A stretch of 64,000 nt of DNA from Pelagomonas calceolata (taxonomy: Eukaryota > Sar > Pelagophyceae > Pelagomonadales > Pelagomonadaceae). Location: positions 2,666,001 to 2,730,000 of the forward strand of contig CAKKNE010000005.1 in NCBI GenBank assembly GCA_918797485.1, read 5' to 3'. The notes beneath the pieces are model-generated. The model made no database searches, was not told the DNA's origin, and was given only the letters and a program-made list of their open reading frames with translations. The position numbers and the translations under genes are program-made. Below, in pieces: positions 1-9,295 of the stretch (position 1 is the first letter of the stretch; each line of letters begins with the position of its first letter).

Positions 1-1296
1 GAATTGACCCTCTAGCCATGTCTCGCCCCTTTTCGGGTCGGACGAGATTTCGTCGCAGTCGCCGTGCTTGTCGCAGCAACGACAACGGATCGACATGGCA
101 ATGTCCCGCCCCTGGATGTCGTTGAGCGATATTGCGATCCACTGGCCGTCGCGAATAGGCACGAGCGACGCGACGACCGTGGCGACGCCAAAGCCGTCGA
201 CGAGGCCGTCCGATGCCGGGGGCGGCTTCTCGGTCCAGAACGGCGACGCCTCGCCCCGCGCGAGTACCGTGTCGAACCGCTCCGCTTCCAGCCTATAGTA
301 GGACGACACGGACATGAACTCGCACGTGAGGAGGCCGACGCATTCGCTCCCCGGGCCCTGGTTCTTCGCACTCAGGCGAAGGTTCGCGAGCAACGCCTTG
401 AAGTACTCGGCCCTCTCCGCCGCCAGCTGCGGCATCACGCTCAGAGCCCGTCCCTCCGCGCTGTAGCGCTCACGGTCGGCCTCCTCGAAATGCGCCGCGA
501 TGGTCTTGCTCGCGCGCCACTCCGCCTCCAGCGACTTGAGAGCGTACGTGTCGTCAAACTCCCGCGATTCGCGCGCCATCGAGAGGGAGAGACCCAGCGC
601 GATGTCCGCGTAGTCCCTGCCCCCGACGCCCTCGACAGGCTGCGGCGGCGGTTTCCCGGTGAGCGCCGCCTCCGCGACCCGCCGGAGCAGAATCGACATG
701 TTCACGGCCAGGATAGCGGTGACCCGGCGCGCGCGCCGCTCGAGCTCCGAATCGCCGTCGGCGGCCGCGCGGCGGAACGAGGCGATGCCCGCCCGCAGCC
801 CCCAGTTGTAATCCCCGAGCGCGTCATTGTGGCGGCCCTCCTTGAGCCCCGCGTTGCCGCTGACCTTGGACGCCTCCGCGTCCTCGCAGATCGCCCGCGC
901 GACGTCCGTCCTCAGGCTGCTGCGGTCTTCCCCCTGGAGGCGTTTTACCTTGGGGAGCTGGCCCGCTTCGATCATCTTCTTCCGCATGCCACATTCCTGC
1001 TTGTGACCGAAGTTGTGCCAGTCCGTCTTCTGGCACCGCTGCGAGCAGTAGCTCCGCGTGCGGCAGCGCCCGCACGCGCGATATTGGAACACGGCCTCGT
1101 TGGACCCGCAGACAATGCAGCCGACGTGATGCCGGAGCGCCTTCTGCACGAGGGCGTCGCCCTGCTTGTACTTGCGCTTGACCTCGAAGCCGCAGCTGTC
1201 CTCGAGCCACCCCACGCTGAGCTTGCCATCCGCCGTCGACGCTGTCGACGCTGTGGATTTGTTGGGCCGCCGATTGCGGCTCTTCTTCTTTGGCAT
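1..1296 (-). CDS. MYND zinc-finger protein, 3' end off the window
   Basis: The reading frame runs from an ATG at 1294-1296 to the left edge with no stop, so the C-terminus is missing (432 codons seen). After a basic start (MPKKKSRNRRPNK), residues about 45-90 form a MYND finger: CIVC, then CGRCRTRSYCSQRCQ, then DWHNFGHKQEC, giving the expected Cys/His spacing. The rest is helical (repeated short Ala/Arg/Leu stretches) without a SET signature that I can see. A second Cys cluster, CRCCDKHGDCDE, lies near the window edge. MYND fingers bind proline-rich partners; the molecular role here is unknown. A tandem repeat lies just upstream of the start. A long open frame on the opposite strand is a GC-rich shadow. 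Confidence 0.75.
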   Translation of the reverse strand, partial: MPKKKSRNRRPNKSTASTASTADGKLSVGWLEDSCGFEVKRKYKQGDALVQKALRHHVGCIVCGSNEAVFQYRACGRCRTRSYCSQRCQKTDWHNFGHKQECGMRKKMIEAGQLPKVKRLQGEDRSSLRTDVARAICEDAEASKVSGNAGLKEGRHNDALGDYNWGLRAGIASFRRAAADGDSELERRARRVTAILAVNMSILLRRVAEAALTGKPPPQPVEGVGGRDYADIALGLSLSMARESREFDDTYALKSLEAEWRASKTIAAHFEEADRERYSAEGRALSVMPQLAAERAEYFKALLANLRLSAKNQGPGSECVGLLTCEFMSVSSYYRLEAERFDTVLARGEASPFWTEKPPPASDGLVDGFGVATVVASLVPIRDGQWIAISLNDIQGRDIAMSIRCRCCDKHGDCDEISSDPKRGETWLEGQF

Positions 1297-1315
1297 GGCT
1301 GGAGATATGCTGCCC

Positions 1316-1356
1316 GGCTGCCCGTGCAATTAGTTAGGCTGCCCGTGCAATTAGTA
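1316..1356. repeat. Two-copy tandem repeat upstream of the MYND gene
   Basis: The unit GGCTGCCCGTGCAATTAGT, followed by TA or A, occurs twice in direct succession (1316-1336 and 1337-1356). A third partial GGCTGCC follows. It lies 20 bp upstream of the MYND gene start, probably in its promoter or 5' UTR. Function unknown. Confidence 0.85.
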
Positions 1357-1508
1357 GGCTGCCGCCGTCGCCTCGATCCTCGCGCTCTCCGGCTAACTGG
1401 CGGGTATTCTGCGCGCGCGACGCGCTAAAATGACGCGCTAGGGCTCCGTGCTACTAAGAAGAGCGGGCGTGATGGATGGGCGGTAGAAGATAAACGAAAC
1501 AACGGTCT

Positions 1509-2199
1509 TTACTTCCTCGTCGAGACGGTATTCTCGGCGTAGGTGACGGAGCCCTCGGCGGGCGAGAAGTCGAAGAAGGCCTTGAAGAAGCCCTTGATCG
1601 GGTTCTGGGCGATGGCGAGCTTCAGGGCGGGCAGGCCGAGCTTGAGGTGCTTTTCCGCTTTGCGGTTCTTCTTGGTCTTGAGCGTCGTCTTCTCGTTCTG
1701 CGTCGCCGAGTTCTTTTTTTTGGGGAGCATGAAGAAGAAGCCCGTCTCCTCGCCGGGCGTGGGGAAGACGTTGCCGCCGAAGCCGCCGCCGAAGCCGCCG
1801 GGCGGGCCGCCGCCGCCTGCGCGACGCGAGAAGTGTGGTCTTTGAGCAGACGCCTCGAGGGCGTGGAGGGCGTCTGTCTCGAGCTCGGCGTCTCTCTCGA
1901 GTTCGGCCGGCGCGTCGCTGGCGTGGAGGCCGTGTGTGTCTCTCTCGGCTGGAGTTCTCGGCCAGCGCGCGGCCGTTTCGGCCGAACCGCGGACCAAGGC
2001 AGCGATATCGACGAGCAGCGCGCAGGGACTGTCCACAGTACTCACGACAAGACACATATCGACGCGTGCCGGCGGCGGCTGGTCGATTCTTCGGCCAAGA
2101 TTTTTGATGCGCTGGGGTGTTACCGCCTATCTTCCTGAAGAACGCCGAAGCCGGCGCGGCCAGCGCGACAAACGCAAGTAGTCGGAGAGGTCTGTACAT
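1509..2199 (-). CDS. Small plastid-type preprotein, two exons
   Basis: Exon 1 is 2124-2199 and exon 2 is 1509-1816, with an intron between. The phases match (one base plus two), giving 127 aa. The N-terminus MYRPLRLLAFVALAAPASAF is a signal peptide ending in the ASA/F motif typical of heterokont plastid preproteins. A Gly-rich stretch (GGGPPGGFGGGFGG) follows, then a basic region rich in Lys, then LKLAIAQNPIKGFFKAFFDF. I recognise no family. The splice model is mine: it joins the only frame with a start and signal peptide to the only downstream frame with protein-like composition. An unspliced 182-aa frame from 2057 is the alternative. The start is 58 bp from a copy of the GCTAG palindrome, which points away from it. 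Confidence 0.5.
1817..2123 (-). other. Predicted intron with introner-like core sequences
   Basis: On the minus strand it runs from GTAACACC to TCGCGCAG (307 nt). Inside, CCTCCACGCCAGCGACGCG (within 1909-1930) and CCTCCACGCCCTCGAGGCG (within 1849-1877) resemble the internal core CCTCCACGCCATCGACGCG of the introners elsewhere in the window. The terminal repeats and target duplication are not visible, so if it is an introner it is decayed or rearranged. Confidence 0.45.
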
Positions 2200-2257
2200 T
2201 GTGCAGTCTGCTGAAGCGCTCAAACGCGACCTCCTTGCTTAAAAATGCCGGGCCTCT

Positions 2258-2281
2258 TCTAGTGTGTTACGGACCGCTAGC
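2258..2281 (+). promoter_or_regulatory. GCTAG spaced palindrome upstream of the SAPS-like gene
   Basis: Left half TCTAGTGTGTTAC and right half CCGCTAGC are separated by GGA. The motif lies between divergent genes starting at 2199 (minus) and 2456 (plus), about 175 bp before the plus gene, toward which it points. It matches the consensus left half GCTAGTGTCTTAC with two changes. Confidence 0.6.
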
Positions 2282-2455
2282 TATGGTTTGCAAAAAAGGC
2301 AGGGCGTGCGCGATCAGAGCTGACTGGTTGGTTGTTGTGCGTCATTTTGATCGATTCGCAGCGTCAGCGACGAATAATCGCTGCGCGGCCACTGCAAAAA
2401 ACCCCCAAAAGCCAAAACAGCACAGCACAGCGCGCGCCGAGCGCCGACAGCAGCG

Positions 2456-3817
2456 ATGGACTTCCTCGACTACGAAGAAGAAACCGAAATCAATGAGAGC
2501 GACAGCCCCCATCAATCCATAACCAAACTACTCGACAACCGGGAATTACTCCAGGAGCTGCGCGCGACGCCGTCCATAGCCGAATTCCTCAAAACAAATG
2601 CATCATTAGTCCTGCAAGCCGCCCTCACGAAGGACGGAGAGGTCGACGACGACGACGACACTGTTGATCAGAAACAGCGGTACACGCCGGCGGATCGGAG
2701 GGCCTACGTCGCGTCTGAGGTCCTGTGCGGCCCCGACGTCGCCTGCGTCGCCATCCTCAAAGCCTGTGCTGATAGTGAAGAGTGCTGGGCCTTGCTGGAG
2801 GACCCGTCTCCGGTATCAACGATGCGCGACGCGCGCTGGGCGCGCATCTGGCTGCGGCTGTTAGAAGTAGCGAGGTATGATACTATAAAACACGCTCCAC
2901 CATTATCAAGGTTCGCCGCCGCCGTCTCAAAGAATTCGACGAGCGCGGCGGACGTGGCCGGCGCGTTACTGAAGGACGCGTGTCGAAGGGACCGCGCCGT
3001 CAAGGTCGCGTGGAATGATTTGAGATCAATCTGCGCGGCGTTGGATGTCGGTGCGTCGGCCCAATTACTGTTGAATGCTTTACCGGGCTGCGCCTCAAAA
3101 ATAGTGGACGACCAGCGGTGCCTCGCGAGCGTCGCGCGAGCGAGGTCCACGAAGGCGCTGCTCGTCATGGCGGAGATTTTATCAGAGGCCGCATCGGGCG
3201 ACTTCGAGAACAGGCCAGCTCTAGCCAAGGCGCTCGCGCCTCATTCAACACGGATAGCAAAGCAGTTATCACAAGGCGCGCGCCTCGAGAAAGTTGCCGC
3301 GGCACAATTGTTGAGAGGACTCGCGCGGTGCCCCGACGCGAACAGCGCGTTGTGCGATGCTTGTTTAGATGCCTGCGCGGATTCGTTATTCACGCATCCG
3401 CACGCCGATGTGTTACACGTCCACAGCGCTGACGTTCTACTAGCAATCATTGATAGAAAGCCTCTGCACGCGCACGCCGCGAAACGACTAGAAAGGCTCC
3501 TGTTCCGCGACAATAGTACAGAGGGCGGTTTATTATCAAGGATCCGCTCTACGTTAACCGGTCTCGAGCGACCGAAGAACTCGCGCGACGCCCACTTAGT
3601 CGTGCTGGGCGAAGCCGTGTGTGCCGCGTTAAGGGAAGATGAAGCGAAGCCCGGCGCCGGGTTGGTTCCTGATTTACTCTACGCGCGGAGGAATGAATTA
3701 GACGCCTGGCTGCACTTCGTGGAAGACCTCGCGCGGCTCACGGCGCGCAAGGTCGCGGCGGACTTTGCCGTGCCTGTTGTGAATGGGGGCGGCTGGGACG
3801 ACGTGAATGCCGGGTAA
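2456..3817 (+). CDS. SAPS / PP6 regulatory-subunit-like helical-repeat protein
   Basis: A 453-aa single-exon protein. The N-terminal LLDNRELLQELRATPSIAEF, followed by LVLQAAL and then YVASEVLCGPDVACVAILKA, follows the layout of SAPS proteins (Sit4-associated proteins in yeast, PPP6R1-3 in animals). There the start of the helical repeats reads as a leucine-rich 'commit to one residue block, then ELL/SEVL' pattern. The rest is a string of amphipathic helices rich in Ala and Leu. It is shorter than animal PPP6R proteins and lacks their long acidic tail. The family role is targeting PP6-type (Sit4) phosphatase, with cell-cycle and stress outputs. The assignment rests on pattern likeness only, and a generic ARM-type protein is the alternative. 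Confidence 0.55.
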   Translation: MDFLDYEEETEINESDSPHQSITKLLDNRELLQELRATPSIAEFLKTNASLVLQAALTKDGEVDDDDDTVDQKQRYTPADRRAYVASEVLCGPDVACVAILKACADSEECWALLEDPSPVSTMRDARWARIWLRLLEVARYDTIKHAPPLSRFAAAVSKNSTSAADVAGALLKDACRRDRAVKVAWNDLRSICAALDVGASAQLLLNALPGCASKIVDDQRCLASVARARSTKALLVMAEILSEAASGDFENRPALAKALAPHSTRIAKQLSQGARLEKVAAAQLLRGLARCPDANSALCDACLDACADSLFTHPHADVLHVHSADVLLAIIDRKPLHAHAAKRLERLLFRDNSTEGGLLSRIRSTLTGLERPKNSRDAHLVVLGEAVCAALREDEAKPGAGLVPDLLYARRNELDAWLHFVEDLARLTARKVAADFAVPVVNGGGWDDVNAG

Positions 3818-4062
3818 TTTTGTGTGTAGTGTTCGCGGCGATGGCGTCTAGGCGTACGGCAGGCTTCCGCACGGGAGGCTAGAGGGCTAGAGCTTGGAGG
3901 GGGGGGGTTCGCTTTTGCGCCGCTTGTTTGCGACCGCCGCGCCTATCGGTGGCGCGCCGCGGGGAACCGAGGCCAAAATACCTATCGCGAGCTATCGACC
4001 TGCTGGTCGCGCCCTGCGCACGCCAGGCCTGAGAAGCAAGAGGGCTTAGAAGGATCGATCCA

Positions 4063-5775
4063 ATGGACCAGAAGCGGACGCAGGAAGCGTCCGAGACCGA
4101 CTTCACGACCAGAGGCGGCCGCCCGGACGCGACGTCTGGCACCGGCAAGCCGCAGACCTCGCCGTGCAAGAGAGGTCCCGAGATTCCGGACGAGGCGGGG
4201 ACGGTCAATGGCGAGCAGGCCCCGGCGGCGTCGCTCGCCTGGGTCCTCACGACCTGCGCGGAAACGGTCGTCGAGTGCACCGACAAGGTCGACTTCGCGG
4301 ACGCCTGCGTCGCCGTCGGCCCGGTGCACTGCTCTCAGCTCACGACCGAGACGGTCCCGCGGCTCCTCCTGCGCGAGAACCGCGAGCTGGTCATCGAGCA
4401 GGGCCGCGGCTGGGCCGAGAACGACCAGCCGTTCGCACTCACCGTGGCGCAGCACCTCGCCGCGGTGCGCGAGTGGATCGCCTTCGAGGAGGACGGCCGC
4501 GGCCTCAGCGCCGAGAGGTGGGTCCAGGAGGACATTAGCCGGCTACTGAGCTCGATTAAAAATAACCAGAACTGGATCAAGAGCTACAACCCCGACGATC
4601 CGTCGCCGTATTATCGGGACCGGCCCGACCCTCGGCCCGGGTACGAGAAGAGGATCGCCGAGAACGAAGCTGAAATCAAGCTCATCCGGGAGCGGGGCTT
4701 TGAGACCGCGCCCGCGGATCCGCGCCGCGCCGCGTTGCTCTCGCGCCTCGAGGCCACCGTCTACTGCCACGGCGCCATCCACGTGCCCGCGGACATGGAC
4801 AACGGCGGCGAATACCGAGACTGGGGCAACTCCAAGGAGACCTCCGTGGTCGTTTCTCTCGGCGCGCCGGCCGGCCGGCGGACGCTGTTCGTGTGCAGCG
4901 CGGCGGAAGGCAACATCTGCGATGCCGGGTGCTGGTGCGCGGGGCACGAGATGTACTCCGTGCACGCGTTGCTCGAAGGCGCCGCCGCCGACGACGCGCC
5001 TCCCGAAGGCGGGAAGACGCGGGCTTTCGGTACGGATCAGCAAGTACTGACGAAGCGGGCGGCGCCTGAGGATGACAAGGAGGACAAGGAGGAGACGGGG
5101 CTTGGCTGGGTGCGCGTGCTGGCCTACGACTTCTCCACGGGCAATGCGGGCGGCATCCACGGCGCCGGCCTGTACACGGCCACCGAGGGCGACGCGGCGC
5201 GCCTCGTCGCGCGCCTCGGTGTCGATGCGTCGGACCTCGGTACTGCCGTGCGCCTCGTCGTGCTCGCGGCGAACGTCAAGGGCGCGGGCCGCAAGCAGTG
5301 GGGCAAGTTAGAGCAGGCGCACGTCGACCCCAAGCGGTTTGATTACGATAGTGACTGCGGCTACAACGTGGAGACCTGGCCCGACAACCCGCGGCCCGAC
5401 GACTATCGCATCCGCGGGGTCTGCGGCGCCGGCGCCGTCGTTACGTTCCCACGCATCGGCCCGGCCGACGCGGAGCGCAAAGAGCCTCGGTTTGCGCGCG
5501 ACGCGATGAGAAGCTGCGGCGAGTCTCCCCGCGGCGTCCTGAAGCGGCTCAAGAAGAAACTGTCGGAGGCGCTCGAGCCCGCCGCGCTCGAGTCGCTCCC
5601 GCGCCTCGTCGGAGCTCTCCCCAGCTCCTACTACCTCCACGACATCATTGACGAGATCGACGAGGCGCATTACCAGCGGGAGCTCAAGCATTTCAAGTCG
5701 TACAGCCCCGACCGGGACCCGGATCCGGAGGAGGAGGAGTACTGGCGCCACGAGACCAAGCACTCCATCTCCTAG
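4063..5775 (+). CDS. Hypothetical protein, 570 aa
   Basis: Not recognised. A polar N-terminus (residues 1-60, rich in Thr, Gly and Lys) is followed by a compact region with conserved-looking aromatic and Cys positions: CAETVVECTDKVDF, a Trp-rich stretch around QNWIKSYNPDDP, and CDAGCWCAGHEMYSVHALLE near residue 295. The middle part (YRDWGNSKETSVVVSLGAPA) and YDFSTGNAGGIHGAGLYTAT look like beta-rich enzyme or binding segments. The C-terminus is acidic and helical (PDRDPDPEEEEYWRHE). Strong bias to G/C at third positions supports this strand over the overlapping minus frames. The ATG at 4063 is the first of the frame. Confidence 0.7.
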   Translation: MDQKRTQEASETDFTTRGGRPDATSGTGKPQTSPCKRGPEIPDEAGTVNGEQAPAASLAWVLTTCAETVVECTDKVDFADACVAVGPVHCSQLTTETVPRLLLRENRELVIEQGRGWAENDQPFALTVAQHLAAVREWIAFEEDGRGLSAERWVQEDISRLLSSIKNNQNWIKSYNPDDPSPYYRDRPDPRPGYEKRIAENEAEIKLIRERGFETAPADPRRAALLSRLEATVYCHGAIHVPADMDNGGEYRDWGNSKETSVVVSLGAPAGRRTLFVCSAAEGNICDAGCWCAGHEMYSVHALLEGAAADDAPPEGGKTRAFGTDQQVLTKRAAPEDDKEDKEETGLGWVRVLAYDFSTGNAGGIHGAGLYTATEGDAARLVARLGVDASDLGTAVRLVVLAANVKGAGRKQWGKLEQAHVDPKRFDYDSDCGYNVETWPDNPRPDDYRIRGVCGAGAVVTFPRIGPADAERKEPRFARDAMRSCGESPRGVLKRLKKKLSEALEPAALESLPRLVGALPSSYYLHDIIDEIDEAHYQRELKHFKSYSPDRDPDPEEEEYWRHETKHSIS

Positions 5776-6176
5776 ACCCGCGCGAGGAGCGACGACAGAC
5801 CCCCACGTAACCGAGTAATAGCCACCTCTAAAATTTAACGTCAACGGGTTTCGAACGGATGCTTTTGCACTGACCGGTGTGCCTGCCTCTGGTTCTCCGC
5901 CCACAGCTATGCTTGCTAGTGCCTTACAAGCACGCTAGCTCGCTGCAAGCGCGGCAGAGCAGCTTTTTGGCTGTATCTCTGCCGCTACCGCGAGTTTGCA
6001 ACGCAGAAACGCAAGCCGACCTCTGCGAGGTCCGGGCTAGGCGCCAGCAACGCAAACAGCGCGACGGTGTAGCGCAGGAGCAAGATTCCACATTGAGAGC
6101 AGGGCTTGCAGGCAGCCGCAGCGCGCCGCGAAGGACACAGCAGAGCGGCAGAGCTATTGGCACATAGCGGTCAGCC
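5776..6176. other. Intergenic region before the SPX-EXS gene
   Basis: 401 bp without a credible gene. It carries one GCTAG palindrome at 5915-5939 and CAGAG-rich sequence just before the ATG (CACAGCAGAGCGGCAGAGC). Probable promoter and 5' UTR of the downstream gene. Confidence 0.5.
5915..5939 (+). promoter_or_regulatory. GCTAG spaced palindrome upstream of SPX-EXS
   Basis: GCTAGTGCCTTAC and CACGCTAGC with a three-base spacer, 237 bp before the SPX-EXS start and pointing toward it. The nearest alternative gene ends upstream on the same strand, so this copy belongs to a one-sided promoter. Confidence 0.6.
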
Positions 6177-9100
6177 ATGGTGCAGTTCGGCAAGCGCTTC
6201 GAGACGTCGCAAACCAGACGCTGGTTGCGGCACAACGCGGACTACGAACGACTGAAACTCTTACTGAACTTGGCCGGCGCGGCGCGAGAGCGCGAGCCGG
6301 CCGAGAAGACCATTGGATTGAACAACTTCGGGGATAGAGATAATGCTGGTCTCCTAGAATCCGACGTGGTCCTAGCGCCGGGCGTCTTCGATTCGGGCCT
6401 AGAGGCCCTGGAAAAGCAAGCTCTGGAAACGCTCTGGCGGAAGAACCGCAAGCGCGGCCCTTTGGCAAAATCCACTTCATTAAGCAACATGGAGCGCTTC
6501 GCCTTCGCGAGCCCCGGCTCGCCCACGAGTGACGCCGACGACGACGCGTGGCACTGGACGCGGTGGTTGTTTTCGTCTCGATTACCTAGATCTTATGCTC
6601 TACTCGCGCATGGTTTCGACGTCGCGTTAGTTGCTGAATTAGACAAGGTCGACGCTTTGTATGCGCGAGAATTACGCGTACTGAAGAGTAGGTGGCAAGA
6701 TGCGTTACAAGATGATTTTGAAGAAGCGATAGACACGGAAGATGAAGGTTCATCAATAGCCACGGAAAAGTCGAAATTAAGACAAAAAACATCCACACTT
6801 AGTAGCGCCTATTCCGCGCTGGACGTCGAGGATCAACGGACGCCGCACGCGTCGCCCCGTCGAAGAAAACGTTCACTAGATGTGGCCGACGCGGCTACAA
6901 GAGCTTCTCTGAAACGATCGTTGGCGCAACTCGACGCCGATGCTCGAGAACTCATCGATTTCACGGTCTGGAACTTTACCGCGTTTACTAAGATAACTAA
7001 AAAAAGGGACAAGCGGTTGAAAAGGGAGCCCGCTATTAGGGAGCGATTTACGACTTTGGTCAAGAATCGGGATTGCTGTGCTGCTACTTCTGCAAGGAAG
7101 TTGATCAAGGACGTCCACCGGAGGTATGCGGACCTGTTTTGTGGCGGGAGTACTACCGAAGCGGAACTTGAGTTGCGGGAAGCGGCTCGAGCCGCAAATG
7201 AAAGCGCGCAATCGTTGTATGGAGGGCAGAACACGATCGCAACTTTAAGGTTTGGCTATCGGGCGGGCGTCGCCGCCACCCTAGCGGTCTGGGTCATGTG
7301 GGACTGTGTGGAGGTCGTGAACAGTGTGCACAAAAAAGTGAGTCATGATTCGGTAGCCGCGAAGGCCGCGTGGCCGTTGTTCCGAGCCTGTGGGGTATTA
7401 TTGGCGTGGCACTGGCTCTGGGGGTTGAGTCTGTGGGTCTGGAATAGATTTAGGGTGAACGCGCCGTTTCTGTTCGACGTGGTCGACACCTGAGTGGAAA
7501 TCAAATTTCGGGCGCCCCACGCCATCGACGCGACGTGCTTCCGTAGCTGCGTCTGCGCGATGGCGTGGCGATTCTACGCCATCGACGCGACGTTGTCCCC
7601 GTGGCCGCGTCGTATATCCTAACTCACTGGTTGATTTCCACACAGGTCGACACGGCGCAGACGCCGGCCGCCTCGCCCGCGGACGTCTTTGATGAATGTA
7701 TTTTGGAGACCAACGTCCTGTTATCGTTACTGCTATGCTACTACAAGAGTACCTACCGGGGCGGCATGCCGAAATTCATCGAAAAAGATGGGTACATCGC
7801 TACGACATTACCCCAAGCTCTACCTCTCATGCTAGTGCTCTTCCTCTTCAAGTGCTTGGTGCATCCTTGGAGTAGACGTAAACAACTCTGGTCCATCATC
7901 TCACGGGTGATACGGGCGCCGTTCTGCGAAGTGCGGTTCGTGGATACGTATGTCGCGGATGTACTGACAAGTATGGTCAAAGTTTTGCTGGATGCCTTAT
8001 GGTGCTGCTATTTTTTCTTGTCTGGCGCATTTTTACGATCGGAATCGGACAGGAAGAACCTCGACGAGTTGCAAAAGACGACCCATGCTTTTTGGTATAA
8101 ACAAGTACTGGCTCCAGCCGTATGTTTTTTTCCGATTTGGTTCCGGTTCGCCCAATGTTTACGGAAGTATGTGGATGTGGGCGACGGCCACAGAAGATGG
8201 GTCCATTTGTGGAACGCCGCCAAATATGCGTTTAGCTTGATTGTTACGATTACTACCGTGGTAAGAGGCACGGAGAAGTTCAAGTCGCGGTGGAGTATAC
8301 TGTTTTTCGGTTCTTCAATATTCTCATGGGTCTGGGACGTGCACGTCGACTGGGGGCTAAACTTCTGCAAGGTAGAGTCGTCGGAGGACACGTCGTTTCG
8401 GCGGCCGTCGTCCTTCGACGATGCGCCTCGGAAAAAGAGGTGGCATATCCTCTCGAGGCAGACGCGGATGTATCCGAAGGTGTGGTGGTACAGGGGTGCG
8501 GCCCTGTGTGGAAATCAACGAGTGCGTCGGGTGCTTCACTAAGTCATTGCTCGGCGATGATGCGGCCGAGCTGGCTCCGTCGAGCGGTGAGGAACCGACA
8601 CGGCCACGCCATCGAGCAGGCGTCGCGTTGATGGCGTGGAGGTCGACGCGGCGATTCAGGACGAACGCGCCGTAAATTTGATTCCCACACAGGTGCTGCT
8701 GTCCTAGATTTGTTCGGGCGGTTCGTCTGGTTAGCTACTGTGGTCCCTCCGAACGCGTTTGGTTCGCATTTGACGTCCTACATCCCCGACTATCTCACAC
8801 CAATCTTGGCGTTGGCGGAACTAGCTCGTAGATGCGTCTGGGGCTTCTTTCGGCTGGAGCACGAACATCTATCGAACGCGTTTCAGCATCGGAGGGAGGG
8901 GCAGTTCGTGCCGTCGCATCTGCGGACCTTACGGCCTCGGAAAGCGCCGAAACGCGTCTTGTCGGTCGTCGAGACGGGCTTCATTGCCGCTCTCGTCATT
9001 GCCCTCGTGTCGCGCATGACGATCCTCGCGCACGATTCGGACAAATTGGCGCACTTGAACGGGACGTCGCCCGTACACAGTGTGTACCCGGACACGAATA

Positions 9101-9270
9101 AATCGCTACCCATTGACGTCGACGACGACCTGACGGTGGCGCACCACCACCACCACCACACGCATAACGACGACGTTGCTGATGATGATGCCATTGACGA
9201 CGACGCGCCGAAGAAAGCTTCCGGTAAAAAGAAGAAGGAGGAGGACGTTGTGGACGACGACGATAAGTAG
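6177..9270 (+). CDS. SPX-EXS phosphate exporter/sensor (XPR1/PHO1 type), three exons
   Basis: Exons 6177-7481, 7646-8495 and 8693-9270 join in frame to 910 aa. The SPX domain starts at once (MVQFGKRFETSQ..RRWLRHNADYERLK) and runs to about residue 330. It has the Lys-rich RARDLK-like helix region where inositol pyrophosphates bind in this family. Hydrophobic helices follow, then the EXS domain: LDELQKTTHAFW, the signature WDVHVDWGL, RFVWLATVVPP (which spans the second splice junction) and ELARRCVWGFFRLEHEH. The C-terminus has a seven-His cluster and an acidic tail. The family exports phosphate across plasma or internal membranes under SPX control. Both introns are introners. The gene converges on the amidohydrolase with 25 bp between stop codons. 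Confidence 0.9.
7482..7645 (+). mobile_element. Introner in SPX-EXS, intron 1
   Basis: The intron is 164 nt. The 8-bp sequence GTCGACAC occurs at both splice junctions (7482-7489 and 7646-7653): the first copy supplies the GT donor and the second begins exon 2. Between them are imperfect terminal inverted repeats, CTGAGTGGAAATCAA at the left and TTGATTTCCACACAG at the right, the latter supplying the AG acceptor. Inside are two copies of CGCCATCGACGCGACG and one inverted GCGATGGCGTGG. Removing it restores ...FLFDV then VDTAQ in frame. Confidence 0.92.
8496..8692 (+). mobile_element. Introner in SPX-EXS, intron 2
   Basis: The intron is 197 nt. The flanking 8-mers GTGCGGCC (8496-8503) and GTGCTGCT (8693-8700) match at six of eight positions, so the target duplication is slightly aged. 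Terminal repeats are CTGTGTGGAAATCAA and TTTGATTCCCACACAG. The internal core reads CACGCCATCGAGCAGGCG, then TTGATGGCGTGGAG. Splicing restores the EXS stretch WWYRGAAVLDLFGRFVW. Confidence 0.92.
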
Positions 9271-9295
9271 GATAAGTATGTTGTACATTTATTAT

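Noticed and set aside
64-1428. 454-codon open frame on the plus strand over the MYND gene
   Set aside because: It is Arg/Ala/Leu-rich GC shadow sequence. The minus frame has a clear MYND finger and natural composition.
9145-9165. His-run as an engineered tag
   Set aside because: It lies inside an acidic, natural C-terminal tail of the SPX-EXS protein and is preceded and followed by normal coding sequence. His runs are common in such tails.
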